Shown: piece by piece, positions 1 through 13,098 of the stretch
Layout: each line of letters begins with the position of its first letter
Position numbering within the stretch: the first letter of the stretch is position 1
Notes under the pieces: model-generated
What the model saw: only the letters and a program-made list of their open reading frames with translations
Told to the model about the DNA's origin: nothing
Databases searched by the model: none
DNA from: Galbula dea
Taxonomy: Eukaryota; Chordata; Aves; Piciformes; Galbulidae
Direction of reading: 5' to 3'
DNA length: 64,000 nt
Assembly: GCA_013399015.1 (NCBI GenBank)
Contig: VWZX01005690.1
Coordinates: 2,790,001-2,854,000, forward strand
Made by a program: the position numbers and the translations under genes

Positions 1-3000
1 CTTTTTGTTGGGAATAAAGATGTGCTCTAGATAGAGAGATAGATGAAGAGATCATACAGTACTGTTAGCACAACCTAGTCATAGTGGTTGCACACAGTTC
101 CTCCCCCACTAGAACTTCAGGACTGGCATTTTCCATGCTATGCACTACCTAGCTCTCATCTATTTTTCTAGATGTATACGTGCTTGAACTGATTACCAGC
201 ATACAGAAATGTAAAATTCCTTTCTGTGAGGCTATATCCTAATAAGAGAGGCTAAAATTTTAACATTTGCAGTGACATGTCATATATTTACATTTTGTAT
301 GAATTTGAAATCTATGACTTTGAAACTTATATTCCTGAGAGAACAGTTTGATTCCAAAGAGTGGTCTCTCTGTAAATAATACAGAGATTCTTTCCACTTA
401 CCTGGTCCCATCTTCTCCCTATCACTCCAACATCTGTTTTTCCTCACAAAATCTGTTGTCATTTATGCTTACATTCTCAAATTTATCCAGTTATAATAGT
501 ATAACCACGTAATATAATAGTATCCAGCCATGGTACATCCATTGGAAAGTTTTTTGTGAGAAAATACAAATTTTCAGTGGAGCAGAGAAATGAAAAACAC
601 AAGCTCACTTCAAAGAAAGTAGGTTTTTATTTTGTTTTGTCAGCTATGCATACCTACTAGTACATTTAGTGGCTTATCTTCTAATTTTTATTGTCTGTCA
701 TTAGAATGACCTGTTTAGTGAACAAGCATTTAATTATTCCCAAAGTTACTCCAAAGTTACTTCAAAGAACACTGAATGCTCTAGTATTCAATGGGAAAGC
801 TGAAAGTACTTAGGGGAAGGCACATCTTGGCTTAAAAAAAAAAGGAATTTGAATAAATATCTATTTGCTGCTTGCCTTCCCTTTGGTTCTGGATGAAAAA
901 AATTGTGTTATTTTGCTCAAGGAGAAAATCATATAGGTTTGGTAAACTCAAAAAGGGAGATCTAAAATTGACTGGGAAAAAAAGAAAAAAGATTAATTTG
1001 AATAGATTTTTTTGGTGAATGAGGAGTTTCAGTCTAAATTTAGCATTTTATTCAGAAGCATCCTGCTCTTCTATAAACGACTGAGACTGTGTACACACAG
1101 ACTTTCCTGAATGTGATGTTTATTTGCAGATGCCAAGATGTCCTTCGAACAAATATCTAACCCAATATTATAGAAAGTGGATGCAAAAACTAACTCCTGC
1201 TGTCAAGGACAGCCAGCTGGCCCCCATATGTTCAAGCTAGAGAGAGATTCAGGCTTGAGAGAAGCTGGTGGGTAGTCCATCCTTATGAATTGCAAAGGCT
1301 GTGAACATCTTCAAAATTCCTCTGAGACAGCTTTTGTTTAGCAATTAGAAAGTTTAAGGTTTCTGCTTCCGTCTGAGTTTAATATGCCCACGAAGTAACT
1401 GATCCTGGAGTGTCAGCACAGAGGCAAGGGACTCTGTGAAAGCCCAATTCATTTCAAATGGTTTCAAGCACAAAAGCAAGAAGCCATTTCTCGAGTGGTA
1501 ACAACACAAAGCAGTGAAGGAGATCAGGACATAGAAAGCTGAGATAAGCTTTTGATTTGGAGGACTTTCTGGTCAAGGCATAAGAATAGATCTGGTTTTG
1601 GGAGACATAAATTCAAACCTTCTGTGGCTTAAAATGAAAGGTGGAAAAAACCTCCTCAAATGGGGAGTATCTTCTATTGCACTGGCAATAGTAAATTTAA
1701 ATTTTCTATATATTATACAGCATTTGTGACCTTGCATACAGTAAGCTGAAACAAACTTGTTCCTTTCTGTTACAAGTAATTGTTTTTATTTTTCTCTATC
1801 CTTTTTACAAGCCTCTTACTACTTCTTTTAAAGTTGCACCATTTACACACCTACAGAGATGATCTAGAAGGTGGTTTGTGCCTGTCTCATCTCCTGCTTA
1901 TGCATCATTCAAAGAAAGGGAAACTTGCTTCTCTTGCTTCTCTATCATCTTCACCTATCTCTGTGAGTTCTGGGATCAGTCCCTCTCCTGGTTGCTGTTC
2001 TGATATTCTCTCCATATCTAACATTTGCCCTACCCCCATTCCTGATTTATGTAGTTTTCCTTGAGCTGCTGCATGCCATTCTAATTTTCTGCTACATGCC
2101 ATCTATTTACTTTCCCTCTGGCTGCAAAGCCAGGTTTAAGTGAGCTTTGTGAGACCTATTTAATCACTAAAAATCTACGCAGTCCAGCAGTAAATGTAAT
2201 ATGCATTCCAGAAGACCTACAAACAAGTTTTACTTGGCACTGACAGCAATGAGGTAAGAGAGTAAAATGAGTTTGTGGTCACATAACCAGACCACCAGCA
2301 GAGAGTTATGAGAAAGCTAGACCCATTTTAATTAAGAAAAATGTAAAAAGCTTACATGAGAGCCATCATTCTGGTCTTCTCTGAAAAACAAGCTGTAATT
2401 ATGTAAACTATAACTATGAATTTTCTTGGCTTTATTCTTGGATTTTAATATCACTGTTGAAACAAAGTTGAATTTGCTTGAGATGGCTCTAAGTATGTCT
2501 TTATTAAAAAAACATTCTTCCCACAAAAGCTGCAAGAGATCCTTTAACCTAAAAATTGGTCTATGGCATTCCATAAATCTGTGCGGTACCTTTGCATTTT
2601 TAAGGCTGATCTCTAAGTGAGTAGAACTAAGTGGCTTAAAAATTGAACCCTCTGACTTCTGTAAATGAGGAATTTAGATCTTCTGCATTGCTCTGAAACA
2701 GTCATGTCCTTGATTTTTACAGTGATCTTAAGCTAGGATGGAAAATTGCTTAAGCTGATTGAAGGTTATTTCTCCTAATGCAGGAGCCAAATGCAATTTT
2801 TCAGCCAGGTAGTGCGATATTACCAATGATGGGAGCAAACTTTTGCTTTGGGAACTTGCTCAAAAGATGATCAGTTTGATAAAAAGAGTCTTAAACACCA
2901 CAGTCTCTGGTATTTGATTATATCAGAAAGTTTATGGCTAGATTGAAGTAATTCAATGCCATGTTAGAAAGCAGAAACTATCACCAAACAAGTAGGTAAG

Positions 3001-6000
3001 TTTGTTTGACATAATGCCATATTTGGACACTCATGCAAATGTGATAACCAAATTAATTTCTTTCTACTCCTTGCTGAATTTCAAGTCTTTGGCAACTTCC
3101 AAGCAAATGCAGTAAGTTAAATGAAAATTCTATCACTGCATATAACTGTAGAGGAAGGGACAGGGGGAATATATCTCTCTTGTTGAGGCTGTTTTGTTTT
3201 AATTAAACATTTGTTGTCTCACAAAAGTGACCACTATAGTGATGCTTATTGTCACAAAGCTCAAAGAAAGTGGAAGTCTGGATTTCATTCTTTCTGTCAA
3301 AAATCATTTAGGTAGTTCTACAAGATGGCACAGGTTCAAGAACAGGGACTGAGTAAACTGTGTAAGGAAGACTTCTATTCAGAATGCTACAGTGCTTGCT
3401 CAGAAGGTATGCCTTTCTGGCAGAAAAAGGAGAGCAGTGGTGTGTGTGAGTGATTTAGCCTTTTGGCTGTTGGATAAAAGACTGTTATTATCAAATCCAG
3501 CTTTAGTTACATGCTATTTGTGTGTCTGAATGCTGGGCAGCCCAGGACTTCAGAAGCACTGGCAGTGTCAATATAGGTTCCTACCACAGGTGTAGGAGTG
3601 AGTCCTGTGTTTCAGGAGCATGCTGGATACTCTGCCCTGTTGTCAAAGATCTGTAGTGGAATGCCAGCTACACTGTGCATGTTTATGGATAAATTAGGAT
3701 TTAAGTAATTTATCTAATGCTTCCTGGAAGGGTCCAGACCTACTAGGCAAACACATGCCATCCTGCCACACAGTGAGAGGATCTGCTAATACTGCCCTGT
3801 CACAACAAGGCCTCCTCCTCTATTCAGAGGACATCTCTGGGATCAGACCCAATGGGCAGGACAGGTGTCACACAGACCTGGACAGGACCAAAAGAAACAC
3901 ACCTGTCTGGGAAGCTGTGTGAGCAGGAATACAGATATATTCAGACTCTCAGTGCCTCTTAGGCAAGTCTCTACGGAGTGGGAGTTTTGAGCTTCTGAAT
4001 TTTGGAAATAGGTATGCCCCAGGCCTAGATGTAGGAAATATAGTTGAAATATGGTAGAACAATTTAAAAAAGCTCATTGTAAGCCCTGATGGGAGAAGAA
4101 GATGATTTCATTTAAAACTAAAACCAACCAAAATTTATTTTACCCATTTATACTCACACCATCACTCTCACACCAAGATGTGTGTATACAGTTAGTCTGT
4201 TCAATATGCAGACAACAAGATGCTTGTTTGTCCAGGAGCTCTGTTTAGGGTCTTTGTGATGACATGGGATAAACGATATCAGCTGTTGAGTCCTCCTTAC
4301 ATCCCATAGGTTCCCTTCGGGTTGGCAGCCATCTCCTGATTTAGGCTATGCTCTTTCTGAGCCTGTCCTCTCCATCCCACCCCACCCCTTCTGTCTTCAG
4401 GACTAGACCATTGTACTTGGTCTTCTCAACTCCTTTAAAGCTGAGTGAAGGCTCTGGGTGACCTGCTTAGCTATGTGCAATTGACACATGCTATTCATAC
4501 AATATTTCTCTTGTGGCTTTTCTCCCTGGTGCTTTCACACCTTTACATGGTTGTGTTTTTTAGAGTAACTTGGGATGCTCATTAGTGTAGCTGCAAAAGG
4601 AAAAAAAAAGATTTTTTTCCAAGTGATATTTCAAAATAAGATTTTTTTGTATTGCTCATGTAAATGTATTGCTCTTCATAATCCAGGTGAACTGCTAAAT
4701 GCTAAGGCACTTTTAAAGCTGCTTTTCTCAAAGAAAACACAGAAAAAATTATTTCCAGTCAAAGGTCAAAAAAGTGGACTCTGAAGGGATTGTTGTTTAA
4801 AAATTACATTGTTGTCTCAACTAATAGTTGATTTCAATGATTTATGTGGCAGAAACAATCAGTAGTTCTGAAAATTTGTGGTAATCCAATGACTGTCTCT
4901 TTCTTCAGTGTTTTTCTGTGCCTCAGGCCAAGGAACTAACGTTTATTTTGAAAATAGACCTTGCTTCCTTGAGCTGTCCTTGGAAGACAGTCCCTGGAAG
5001 AATTAGTGTTTTGCATATTTAAAGTGTTTCTTAAATCTTTAATTGTTTCCCTACACTTCTGTCCCCATATGTGATCTCTGGTTTTACGTCTCTTATTTAC
5101 ATTAGCCAGGGAAGAGATTTTATTTTCTGAGTTCATTCATTTATGTAGCTTTAGACAAATTTAAGTGTATGACTCTGCAAACTGACCCTAGAAAATATAA
5201 TGGAAATTATTATTCTAAAATGTACTAGCCCTGATCTCCTCATTTAAAGATTAGTGAGTAATCCCATTAAAGTTCACAAGCTAAATGTTGTAAACATTGC
5301 TTATAGGAGTAAAATCTGCTGATTCCTTATCCTAATTTCTGAAGGTGGCATTTCCTCTCTCCCTTTTCTTTTTTCCTCTTGATGTTAGAGCCATGTCCTT
5401 GGCTGGTGTAAACTGAAATCCTTCTATAAAGTCAGAGTTACCCTGATTTAGACCAGTTGATCCAGTATACCTCCCTCTACATACAGACTTTGTGCTTACT
5501 CTCTCTACTTCCAGCTATGCATTCCTCTGCCAATGGTCTCCAATAGCTTACCAAAACATATTTAACTTTTGTTGCTTTCCTCACATAAAAGTTTTTGTGG
5601 AGGAATGTCATTAACATAATTTAGAAAAATCTGAGACCTCCTGTCTAGAAGAAACACCTTGGCATCAAGTTTCAAGCAGAGATTGAAAGTTTAGTGAGTG
5701 TTAGTAACAATTCACTAAGTTTTTATGGTGCACTGTTAATTTTTTAGTTCTCTTGCTCCAAGAGTCATTGTTATTATTCAGTTCCATTAACTCCTCTATC
5801 CAAACTATTTTCATCATGATGCACACCATACTGGATTTTCAAATGCATGCTTTTTCCCTGTTGAAAACACTTCTGTAGGCCAAGCCCAGAAAGAAAAGAT
5901 TGCAAGAAACTCTGAGGCTAAATTTTGTAAAGTTGTTTTGAAAATACTTTAGAAAACCCCAACCCTACATACAGAGAAATCTAGACTGGTCAGCTAACAA

Positions 6001-9000
6001 TTAAGAGTCTGAAGAAATATCAAAGTGGTAATTTTTAAAGTATCAAGTGGGTAAATTATTTATGGCTTTTCATACAAAATAGGAAGCGCTGGCTTATGGT
6101 GATGTAACTGTAATCAGCTGCTCTGGCTTGTCAAAAATGCCTCTAATCTGTCTTCTGAACTCTATCTTCTTCCACACAAAAATGAGGTTTGAGAAACGGA
6201 TAAACTTTAAATTACTTTACAGGAAAAAACTTCTGATAGTTAGCAGGAGTTATACTTAGCTTAAGGAAGTGTCAAAGACTTATAGAATTGGAATATATCT
6301 TGTCCTGTTTTGGAGAGGAAATACTTTTAGCCTTTTGCTATATAACTTTTGCACTTATTGTTTTGAAAAAGCACAACCCTAAGGAAGATGATTGTATGTG
6401 TCAGGTGGTTTCTAAGTTATATGACTCGTCTTTGTAGCTGTACATAGACAAGCTCTGAATCTTTTAACTCAAGGTGATAGCTTTTTTCTGTGGGAAACAA
6501 GTAATAAGCTTGTTTGTTAGAAAGAATAAATCAAATTGCCTTGTTCTAACCACATTTCACAATAATTTGTTTTTAAAAGTTGTAGCCATAGTCCTTTTCC
6601 CAGGCTTTATTAAAGTCCAGGCCCTTAAAAATAGGGGTTTTATTTCATCTTGCTTTGTATGTCCAGAATTTAGACAGGTAGCCTGAGCTACTAGTCTAGG
6701 TGTCCTGCTTTGATACTGGCTGGAGGAAAGAGGCAGACAACGTTGCTTCTGGAACTACTGACTTACAGCTCCTAGCCTGTGGAGATAAGGAGCTCTTCAT
6801 TCATTAGGACAGAGGCTTTAGCTAAAAGCTAATTTTTAAATAGTGAAAGTTATTTGGGGAAAAAATCTTTTTCTCCATAACAGGCTCTGAAGGCAGAATC
6901 TGCAAAAGAATTATTTTCTGTGAAGTAAATGTTGAGGGAAATGTGATTGCAGAGCACCATAGCTTAAATCCTTGCTCTCATGCAGCATTTGCATTTTTGT
7001 CCCTGACCATGACACTTCCTTGCTTAAAGGTTTTGGATTTTATCATCTGCTTTCTGAAATGACAATAACAGAGTATGTAAAAAAGAAGTTGTTATAATTT
7101 CATTTGATGTATTAAAGCAGTATTCAACTAATTCTGTACTGCTAATGTGATCTTCATGAGACAGGGAAGTAGAAGTAAATTAAGGTTTCATTGCGCCCTA
7201 GATTTTAAAAATATCAAGAGGGAAATCCAGAACTGTTCTAAACATTTACATCAAACACTTGAAAGTTTAGTTACAACATTTGGATGGGATATTTTTAATC
7301 CTACTCAAGGACTGGCTGCCTCCAATAATTTCTTACCAGTGATGCACAGTTCCCTGTCTTCTGGGCTGAGGACAAGCTATGCAGACATCCATGGCAAGTC
7401 TACTGCACTTTTGACCTGCTGGTTGCCTTTGTTTCCTGTCTACCTGCATTAATATTGGTTCATTTGCACAAGTCTTCATATACACTAAAACAAATACAAT
7501 CTTACAGTGTAGCTTCTGCCTGCGATTATGTGGAATAATTAGCAAACATTTCTCTTCTGTTCCTGTATATAGCTTTTACATGCAGGAGAAGTTGAATAGG
7601 CATAAAAAAGAATAATAATGCCACAGGTCTCTCTGTTCTAGGGTATTTTGCTTTCAGACACTGAAGCTGGCCTCTCTTGGGAAGGTCTGATGTCTTCCAG
7701 TGGAAGGCAGAAGGAAATGAAAACAACCCTGTGGAAAAAGAAGAGAGGAATATTTTTCTTCCTTACTGGATTATATTCCCTTAGGGCTCAGCAGTCTGTA
7801 GTGCATACCGAATATGCAATAGATGATTCTGCTGTTGCTAATTCTGTGGCAATAACACAGCAAGATAAAAAAGCTAATAGACTGCCCATGTGTTTAAAAT
7901 AGTCTTCCAAAAACACAGTTAAAAAAAATGTATTCCAGAAGATGGACTGCAAAGAGACATTTTTTATATCCTAATTGGAAAAAAAAACCCCTCCATTAAA
8001 GTTGATGTGAGTTTCCCTACTGAATTCAGTTAGAGTAGATTTTAAATAAGGAATTCTTGAGAGCTGTGCAGGGAATACCTAGTATCAGTGCAAAAGCAGA
8101 TTTGTGACAAATCTAGGTATCTGTGAAGTTTCTGTTTTTTTCACAAGTGTGACAGAATCTAATGAATAGCTACAGAATTCTATTTGTCAAGTTCATTACA
8201 TGTGAATGTAGTAACAGGTTTGCTAGATTTTCTGTCTGAAATCCTGGCGTTGATAGGTTTTTTGCTGCATGTCTATCCCAAGAAATGTCAGAGGTACCAT
8301 CTTCCCTTTCGGCAGTTTCCATCTATTTCTGTGATATCAGCTGTCAGAGCTTCTTCACCAGCTTTTGCATTCCTTCTGTGCGTTACCTTCCCTACAAGCC
8401 ATATGTTTCTTGTAAATGCTTCTGTTAACTTTTTCTTGATGCCTTCTTCCTATCATTTCCATGTGGCAGCACACAGACTATTCCCTGTTCTTTCTTACTT
8501 TTTGGTAACAGCTATCTCTAGCTTTCCTTATTTCCACAGTCCTTCCACTTCTCTGCCTGCTATCTCTAAAGGTTTCTTCTGCTCCTGTTTTCTCTGTAGA
8601 CCTCACTCTTGAGTTTTTATTGTGCCAGACATCATATACAACAAAAGTGCTAATTATATTTGGCTAAATTTAGCCCATTGCTTGTGGAACTTCTGTAGAA
8701 AAGACAGATAAGCTAAGCAATGGCTGACATAAAAACATAGAAGTACTTAATAGTTATATGAATGGCATTAAAATAAATACTTTGCCTGGATGTCTGTACA
8801 GGCACCGTTTTCTTAGAAAGCATTTTAGACTTACATAGATAAACAAGTGGCACTCCCCTCCTGATCTTTATTCTGTAAAGGTCCAGAGCTCTCCATCACA
8901 TTACCAACATGGATCTGTGAAAACTGTGCACACATTTGTCTATCAGTTGTGGACAAAATAAAAGAGAACAAAAAAGTAATCAGGATCAGACCAGAAGATA

Positions 9001-9019
9001 TTTTTTTCCTACATTTCAG
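1..9019. other. Noncoding DNA, no gene recognised
   Basis: AT-rich unique sequence with only short open frames. The longest, 8184-8612 (+, 142 codons), lies in a pyrimidine-biased block where stop codons are rare. It reads as a low-complexity F/S/P/L-rich peptide, so it is treated as chance. A consensus donor (CCAG/GTAAGT) on the minus strand near 409 has no convincing acceptor. No repeats of a known family were identified by eye. Confidence 0.6.
2212..2253 (+). other. Weak candidate 42-base exon
   Basis: A CATTCCAG acceptor with little pyrimidine tract and a good GAG/GTAAGA donor bound 42 bases. They read KTYKQVLLGTDSNE from the first base; a second frame is open too. There is no other support, and it is listed only so that RNA evidence can be checked. 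Confidence 0.08.
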
Positions 9020-9139
9020 CTCACAGTTTTGTCAGTGTGGTATTATGAATGCACAAATGCAAGATAGTGCTTTCTATTACATCAGAGCAAATAGAGACAG
9101 TTCGTACATGAACAGAGAAATATTGCCTCAAAGTAGCAG
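9020..9139 (+). other. Candidate internal coding exon of 120 bases, gene not recognised
   Basis: A strong acceptor (TTTTTTTCCTACATTTCAG) and a good donor (GCAG/GTGAGA) frame exactly 120 bases. One frame is open and the other two contain stops. The peptide includes CGIMNAQMQDSAFYYIRANR, then DSSYMNREILPQSS. It starts with one base and ends with two bases of split codons, so it is a symmetrical exon. The QMQDSAFYYIR segment loosely resembles the 'FFYFRD' stretch at the end of the N-terminal module in DUF4062/NACHT STAND proteins (NPHP3/TTC41-like). That is a weak analogy, and no P-loop exon was found downstream. Confidence 0.28.
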
Positions 9140-9645
9140 GTGAGAGGACTGCATAACTTCAACAATTTGTTAAACAACAGATCATATTTTCAGAAGGCTT
9201 CACCTGCCTTCAGTCAAGATCTCTCAGGAAAAATCTTAAATTACATAGTTTTTCTAATTTTATTGGGTGCATTGACACAATTATTAAGTCAGACGAGGTG
9301 TCAGTTTTCACAAGGTGACATTAGTACATAAGCAAATGATCCTTTCATATTTAAGCAACAAAACTGCAGATTATATTATCCTGTGATTCATTTATCATAA
9401 TGTTTAAGAGGCTTTGGGACATACTGAAAGATTGTTATTAATGGATATATTTAAAATAAATTTCTAAAAATGCACCTATATTCCATAAGTTCATGTCATT
9501 ACTCTGTTATTTATTATCATACAGCTAGATTGGTTATCTTTTTCCCAGTTAAACAAATGAATGCAATTTAGTTTTAATTTGAACCATTTTAAAATTTTGG
9601 TTTAAATAGCAGCTTTTTGATCTCTGAATACATTCATAGCATATT

Positions 9646-9722
9646 AACAAAAAAATAAAAGCCAAACCAAACCAAGCAAATAAAAAAAACCCCCAAAACA
9701 AACCTGTTACTCTAAAAAAATT
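9646..9722. repeat. A-rich low-complexity tract with CCAAA units
   Basis: AACAAAAAAATAAAAGCC is followed by CCAAACCAAACCAAGC, then A8-CCCCC-AAAAC. It looks like a decayed A-rich simple repeat. No retroposed gene is evident directly next to it. Confidence 0.7.
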
Positions 9723-10195
9723 AAAGGTGGTTAGGTTTTCTCATACTGATGCAATAAAGAATGCTTCTGCTTACTTGACATAGCACAGCTGAATAGTTTT
9801 TGACAGGGAGAATAACTACAGTTTAGTCTGAACTTTGGCAGTGTTACAAGTTATTAAATACTTCAAGTAATCCAGTAATTGAAACTTTTTTTTAAGCAGG
9901 TTGCTTCAGAGTATATTATCTCCATAGTTACAGACACTTTCATTATCTTAGCCTTTTTTCTACTTGGATGTACTGCTTGCTGATTAATTTTTATATTGTT
10001 TCTGGGACGGATTTATGATCTTTTCTGTTTTCCTTATTTCTTCTTTTTTCTCTTACAAATAGAATGAACTTTTTCTGAAAAACAGAATATTCTGGTAAGA
10101 ATAAAAAAAGAGTTCTGAGCTACTGCTCAAATCTACTGTACTTAAACTCATGTGTTTAATTTCAATATTGCTTTTTATCTAGCTCTCTCATTTCC

Positions 10196-10623
10196 TTATT
10201 TTGTATGAATAGTACTGTATAACTGCACATATGTTACCTTAGCCATCCTTTGGGCTTCCACTACCACAGCAAGAGAATTCATCAATCTTAATGTACTTCT
10301 CTTCTGCTGCAGTTGGGAATTGCTGCTTCTAAGTGCAGATGAGGAAATCAGGACACCTGAGTGGAAGCACATGGCACACAGTGGAGGCACATGGGGATAC
10401 CCCAGGGCTTAAGAACAGGACAGCTCTGATACTGCTGCAGGAACAGCTCCAGTGCTGCAGGCCAGCACAGCTGTGCCACTTCCAGGGTCTCAGGTAACTT
10501 CTCTGCTGGGAGTTGTGTGGTGTCCTGCAGGTGTATTGTGTGCTCCAAGTGGTTGGCCCAGACTCAGACAGGGACTTTGAGTTGAGACAGGGATACCAGC
10601 TCTGTGTTGGTAAACTCCACATC
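10196..10623 (-). pseudogene. GC-richer decayed coding relic, origin unknown
   Basis: On the minus strand a frame runs 10623 to 10348 and is broken once, by a TGA at 10566-10564. It contains VEFTNTELVSLSQLKVPV before the stop and later QLPAEKLPETLEVAQLCWPA, ALELFLQQYQSCPVLK. Third codon positions are strongly G/C-biased (GTG, CTG, CAG, GAG) in a region otherwise near 37% G+C, which suggests a former coding sequence. A second frame (10390 to 10196) overlaps and carries LQQKRSTLRLMNSLAVVVEA, QRMAK, so a frameshift near 10370 is possible. The source (processed gene copy, old endogenous retroelement or lost gene) is not recognised. No poly-A tail or LTR was found. Confidence 0.25.
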
Positions 10624-13075
10624 CTAGTTTGAGGAGTGCTGTCTCTGCTGCATCCTTTCTGATCTATAAACTACCTGAGCTGAAGGTCACTGAAGCACAT
10701 GGAAAAGGACCCATTGGTATTGACCAGCTTTTGTTCAGGCCTTGTGCAGGGATCTGACTCAGTAAATGTGCTTACATGAAAGTCTTGAGAGGTAAGCTCT
10801 AGTGTCGGTCTAAGGTAACATTCTCAGGGCTTCACATGCTGTAGAGGGAAAAATAAAAACCCATTCTTTGGATTTATTACACAGACAATTTGAAAAAAGA
10901 AAAGAGGATTCCCATGGTGGCAATATCCAGCTAAAGGAGGAGAAATCTGTGAATGAAGGTGAGAAAACTGTAGCTGATGTACATAGGTGATAAGAGCAAC
11001 AAAGCCTATTATATATGAAATGTCCAAATAATGGTGTCAATCTATTTTACCAAGTCATTCCAGATATGGCTGTGCTTCCTTTAATAAACTTATTAGAATT
11101 AATGTGATGTTCTAGTGATGATCAATAGGCTAAATTCATATGGAGAATTAATTTTTCTATGGACAATATTTTTCCTCTGATAGTTGCAGTTATTTTATTT
11201 GTCATGCAGAGCTGTGATATGAGGTGGATTTAAAGGTAAAATAAGGAAAGGTGAGAAATGATCACCTTAGAATTCCAGCAGTGTTAGGCAGAAAGTGGGA
11301 AAGAGACTAGAGGGTGTTGGAACATTTTTCCAGAATATGACTATTTTTCAGAAAAAAAATAAGTTCCTCCATTAAGTCTTTTTCTCATGTTTCATAGGGT
11401 CTGATTTGATTTATACTACATCCAAATATCATCTGCAAAACCAGTAATGGAATAACATTTTTAAAAATGGGAGTGTATTCAATGATGTATACCTTGGTGA
11501 AACTCTTACTGAAAGCAGTTGAACTATTGTGAGTCATCTTACAAATGACAAGGTTTGTATAAAGTTGTTCTATATCATATTATAAAATAACACACAAGTG
11601 AAGTCATTCTGGCAGTCATTTCTAAGAGACTGTTTTCTTGAGCTTTATTAGTTTTCAGCATTGCTCACATTACCATGTATGTTACACAGGCATTTTACAA
11701 ATATTTATATGGGGCAGATAAATTTAGCATTTCTATTCATTAAAATAATAAAATATTTTTGCATAGTGAGCTGTTTTCTATAAGCCCAACCTACAGACTC
11801 TCATTGTGTAAGAGATTATGATGTTTTATATGAACAGTCTTCTGGGACTTTTAAATATTTCTTTAAAAAATGTAAATTATGATCATGCATGTTAAGTTAT
11901 TGTTTTTTCTTGCCATTGAAAAGAGAGCAATATTAGCTTTCTGAAGCTGAGCAAAAAAAGCCTTGATTAAGTTGTAATTGTAAGCATTTTTCAAAAATCA
12001 AGCAGATATTAAGTAGAGGTGCAAAATCTCCTGCAAATATGTCTACATTTTAAGACCACTGGTTATGTTTTCTGTTATTTTTAACACATATACATTAAGA
12101 AAACATTTTACTAATTTGTACATCCTTAATGGATTTAAAGAGAGAGCTGAGCATTACTCACAGTATCACCAGTATAAAGCTTGAATATTACAAAGGAAGG
12201 CACCACTGCAGGTAGCCCTTCTGTCAGGTACCTGGGACCGATTAGAAAAAGTTGACTGAGCTCAGGTCATGATCAGCACTGAGAGATGCTCAGTCATGCA
12301 GAGGAGGGTGAAGGAGAGGAAGATGTGCCCTTGTACTGATCTGTGAGGCTGGTGCCAAGTTACAAAGGTCAAATATTCAATAGCACTCTTTTGTTTTGTA
12401 GCTTTATTCCACTTGTGAAGGCAGTCTAGGAATCCAGCTTAGGTAAGAAAAAGGCAGAAATAGACGTTTTGCTGTGCTTTGATTTTGGATCTGGTTTATG
12501 TTTCTTTACTATAATGCTATAGCCTTGAGGAGCATTGTGTTTCCAACTAAAACACCTAACATAATGCTGTGACCTAAACATCCATGTTGCAGTGTGCTGT
12601 GTTGGGGAAAAAGATTAGAAAACAATTGTGTTTTTTTTACATTACCTAGCTTGATGGAACTGATTCTTTTCCAAATTACTGACATCTAAATATTTAGTCA
12701 CAAATAACTCCAGTGTGTTAACCCGTATTTCCAACTAATTTACATTTTCCCCACAAAGTTTATCAACATGTTCTATAACTATAGTTGGTTTTCTACACTG
12801 ATCCAACCCATGAGAATACATTTACTCACAGAAACGAATCCTTGCTCAATCTGTCCATTGCAACAAATAGATCAATCTGTTTGTGAAGAAGAGAGGGAGG
12901 AGAGAGGAAAGTGAGTTATCTTGGTGATTCAAGTCTCCATTTGCTGTTAGAGTTGATGACGTTTCCTGTTATCTGCTAAAAGCTTTTTGACCTGCAGACT
13001 AGAACATGATTGTTACTAAAATGCCATGAAACACATCTGAAATGGTAATGAAGTGAACAGAAAATACCCCCTCCC

Positions 13076-13098
13076 TTTTTTGTTTTGTTTTGTTTTTC
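13076..13098. repeat. (TTTTG)n low-complexity tract
   Basis: A T-rich tract with three TTTTG units follows CCCCCTCCC. Runs of TTTTG/CAAAA are common low-complexity sequence in bird genomes. Confidence 0.85.

Noticed and set aside
409..462. Minus-strand exon ending at a consensus CCAG/GTAAGT donor
   Set aside because: No pyrimidine tract precedes any usable AG, so the donor is probably cryptic.
7375..7430. HGKSTALLTCWL in a short + strand frame, resembling a P-loop (GKSxLLxxWL)
   Set aside because: The glycine-rich lead of a Walker A motif is missing, it lies upstream of the FYYIR candidate rather than downstream, and no splice sites frame it.
8184..8612. 142-codon + strand frame as a protein-coding gene
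   Set aside because: It lies in pyrimidine-biased DNA where stops are rare; the peptide is low-complexity F/S/P/L-rich, with no supporting splice or start context.
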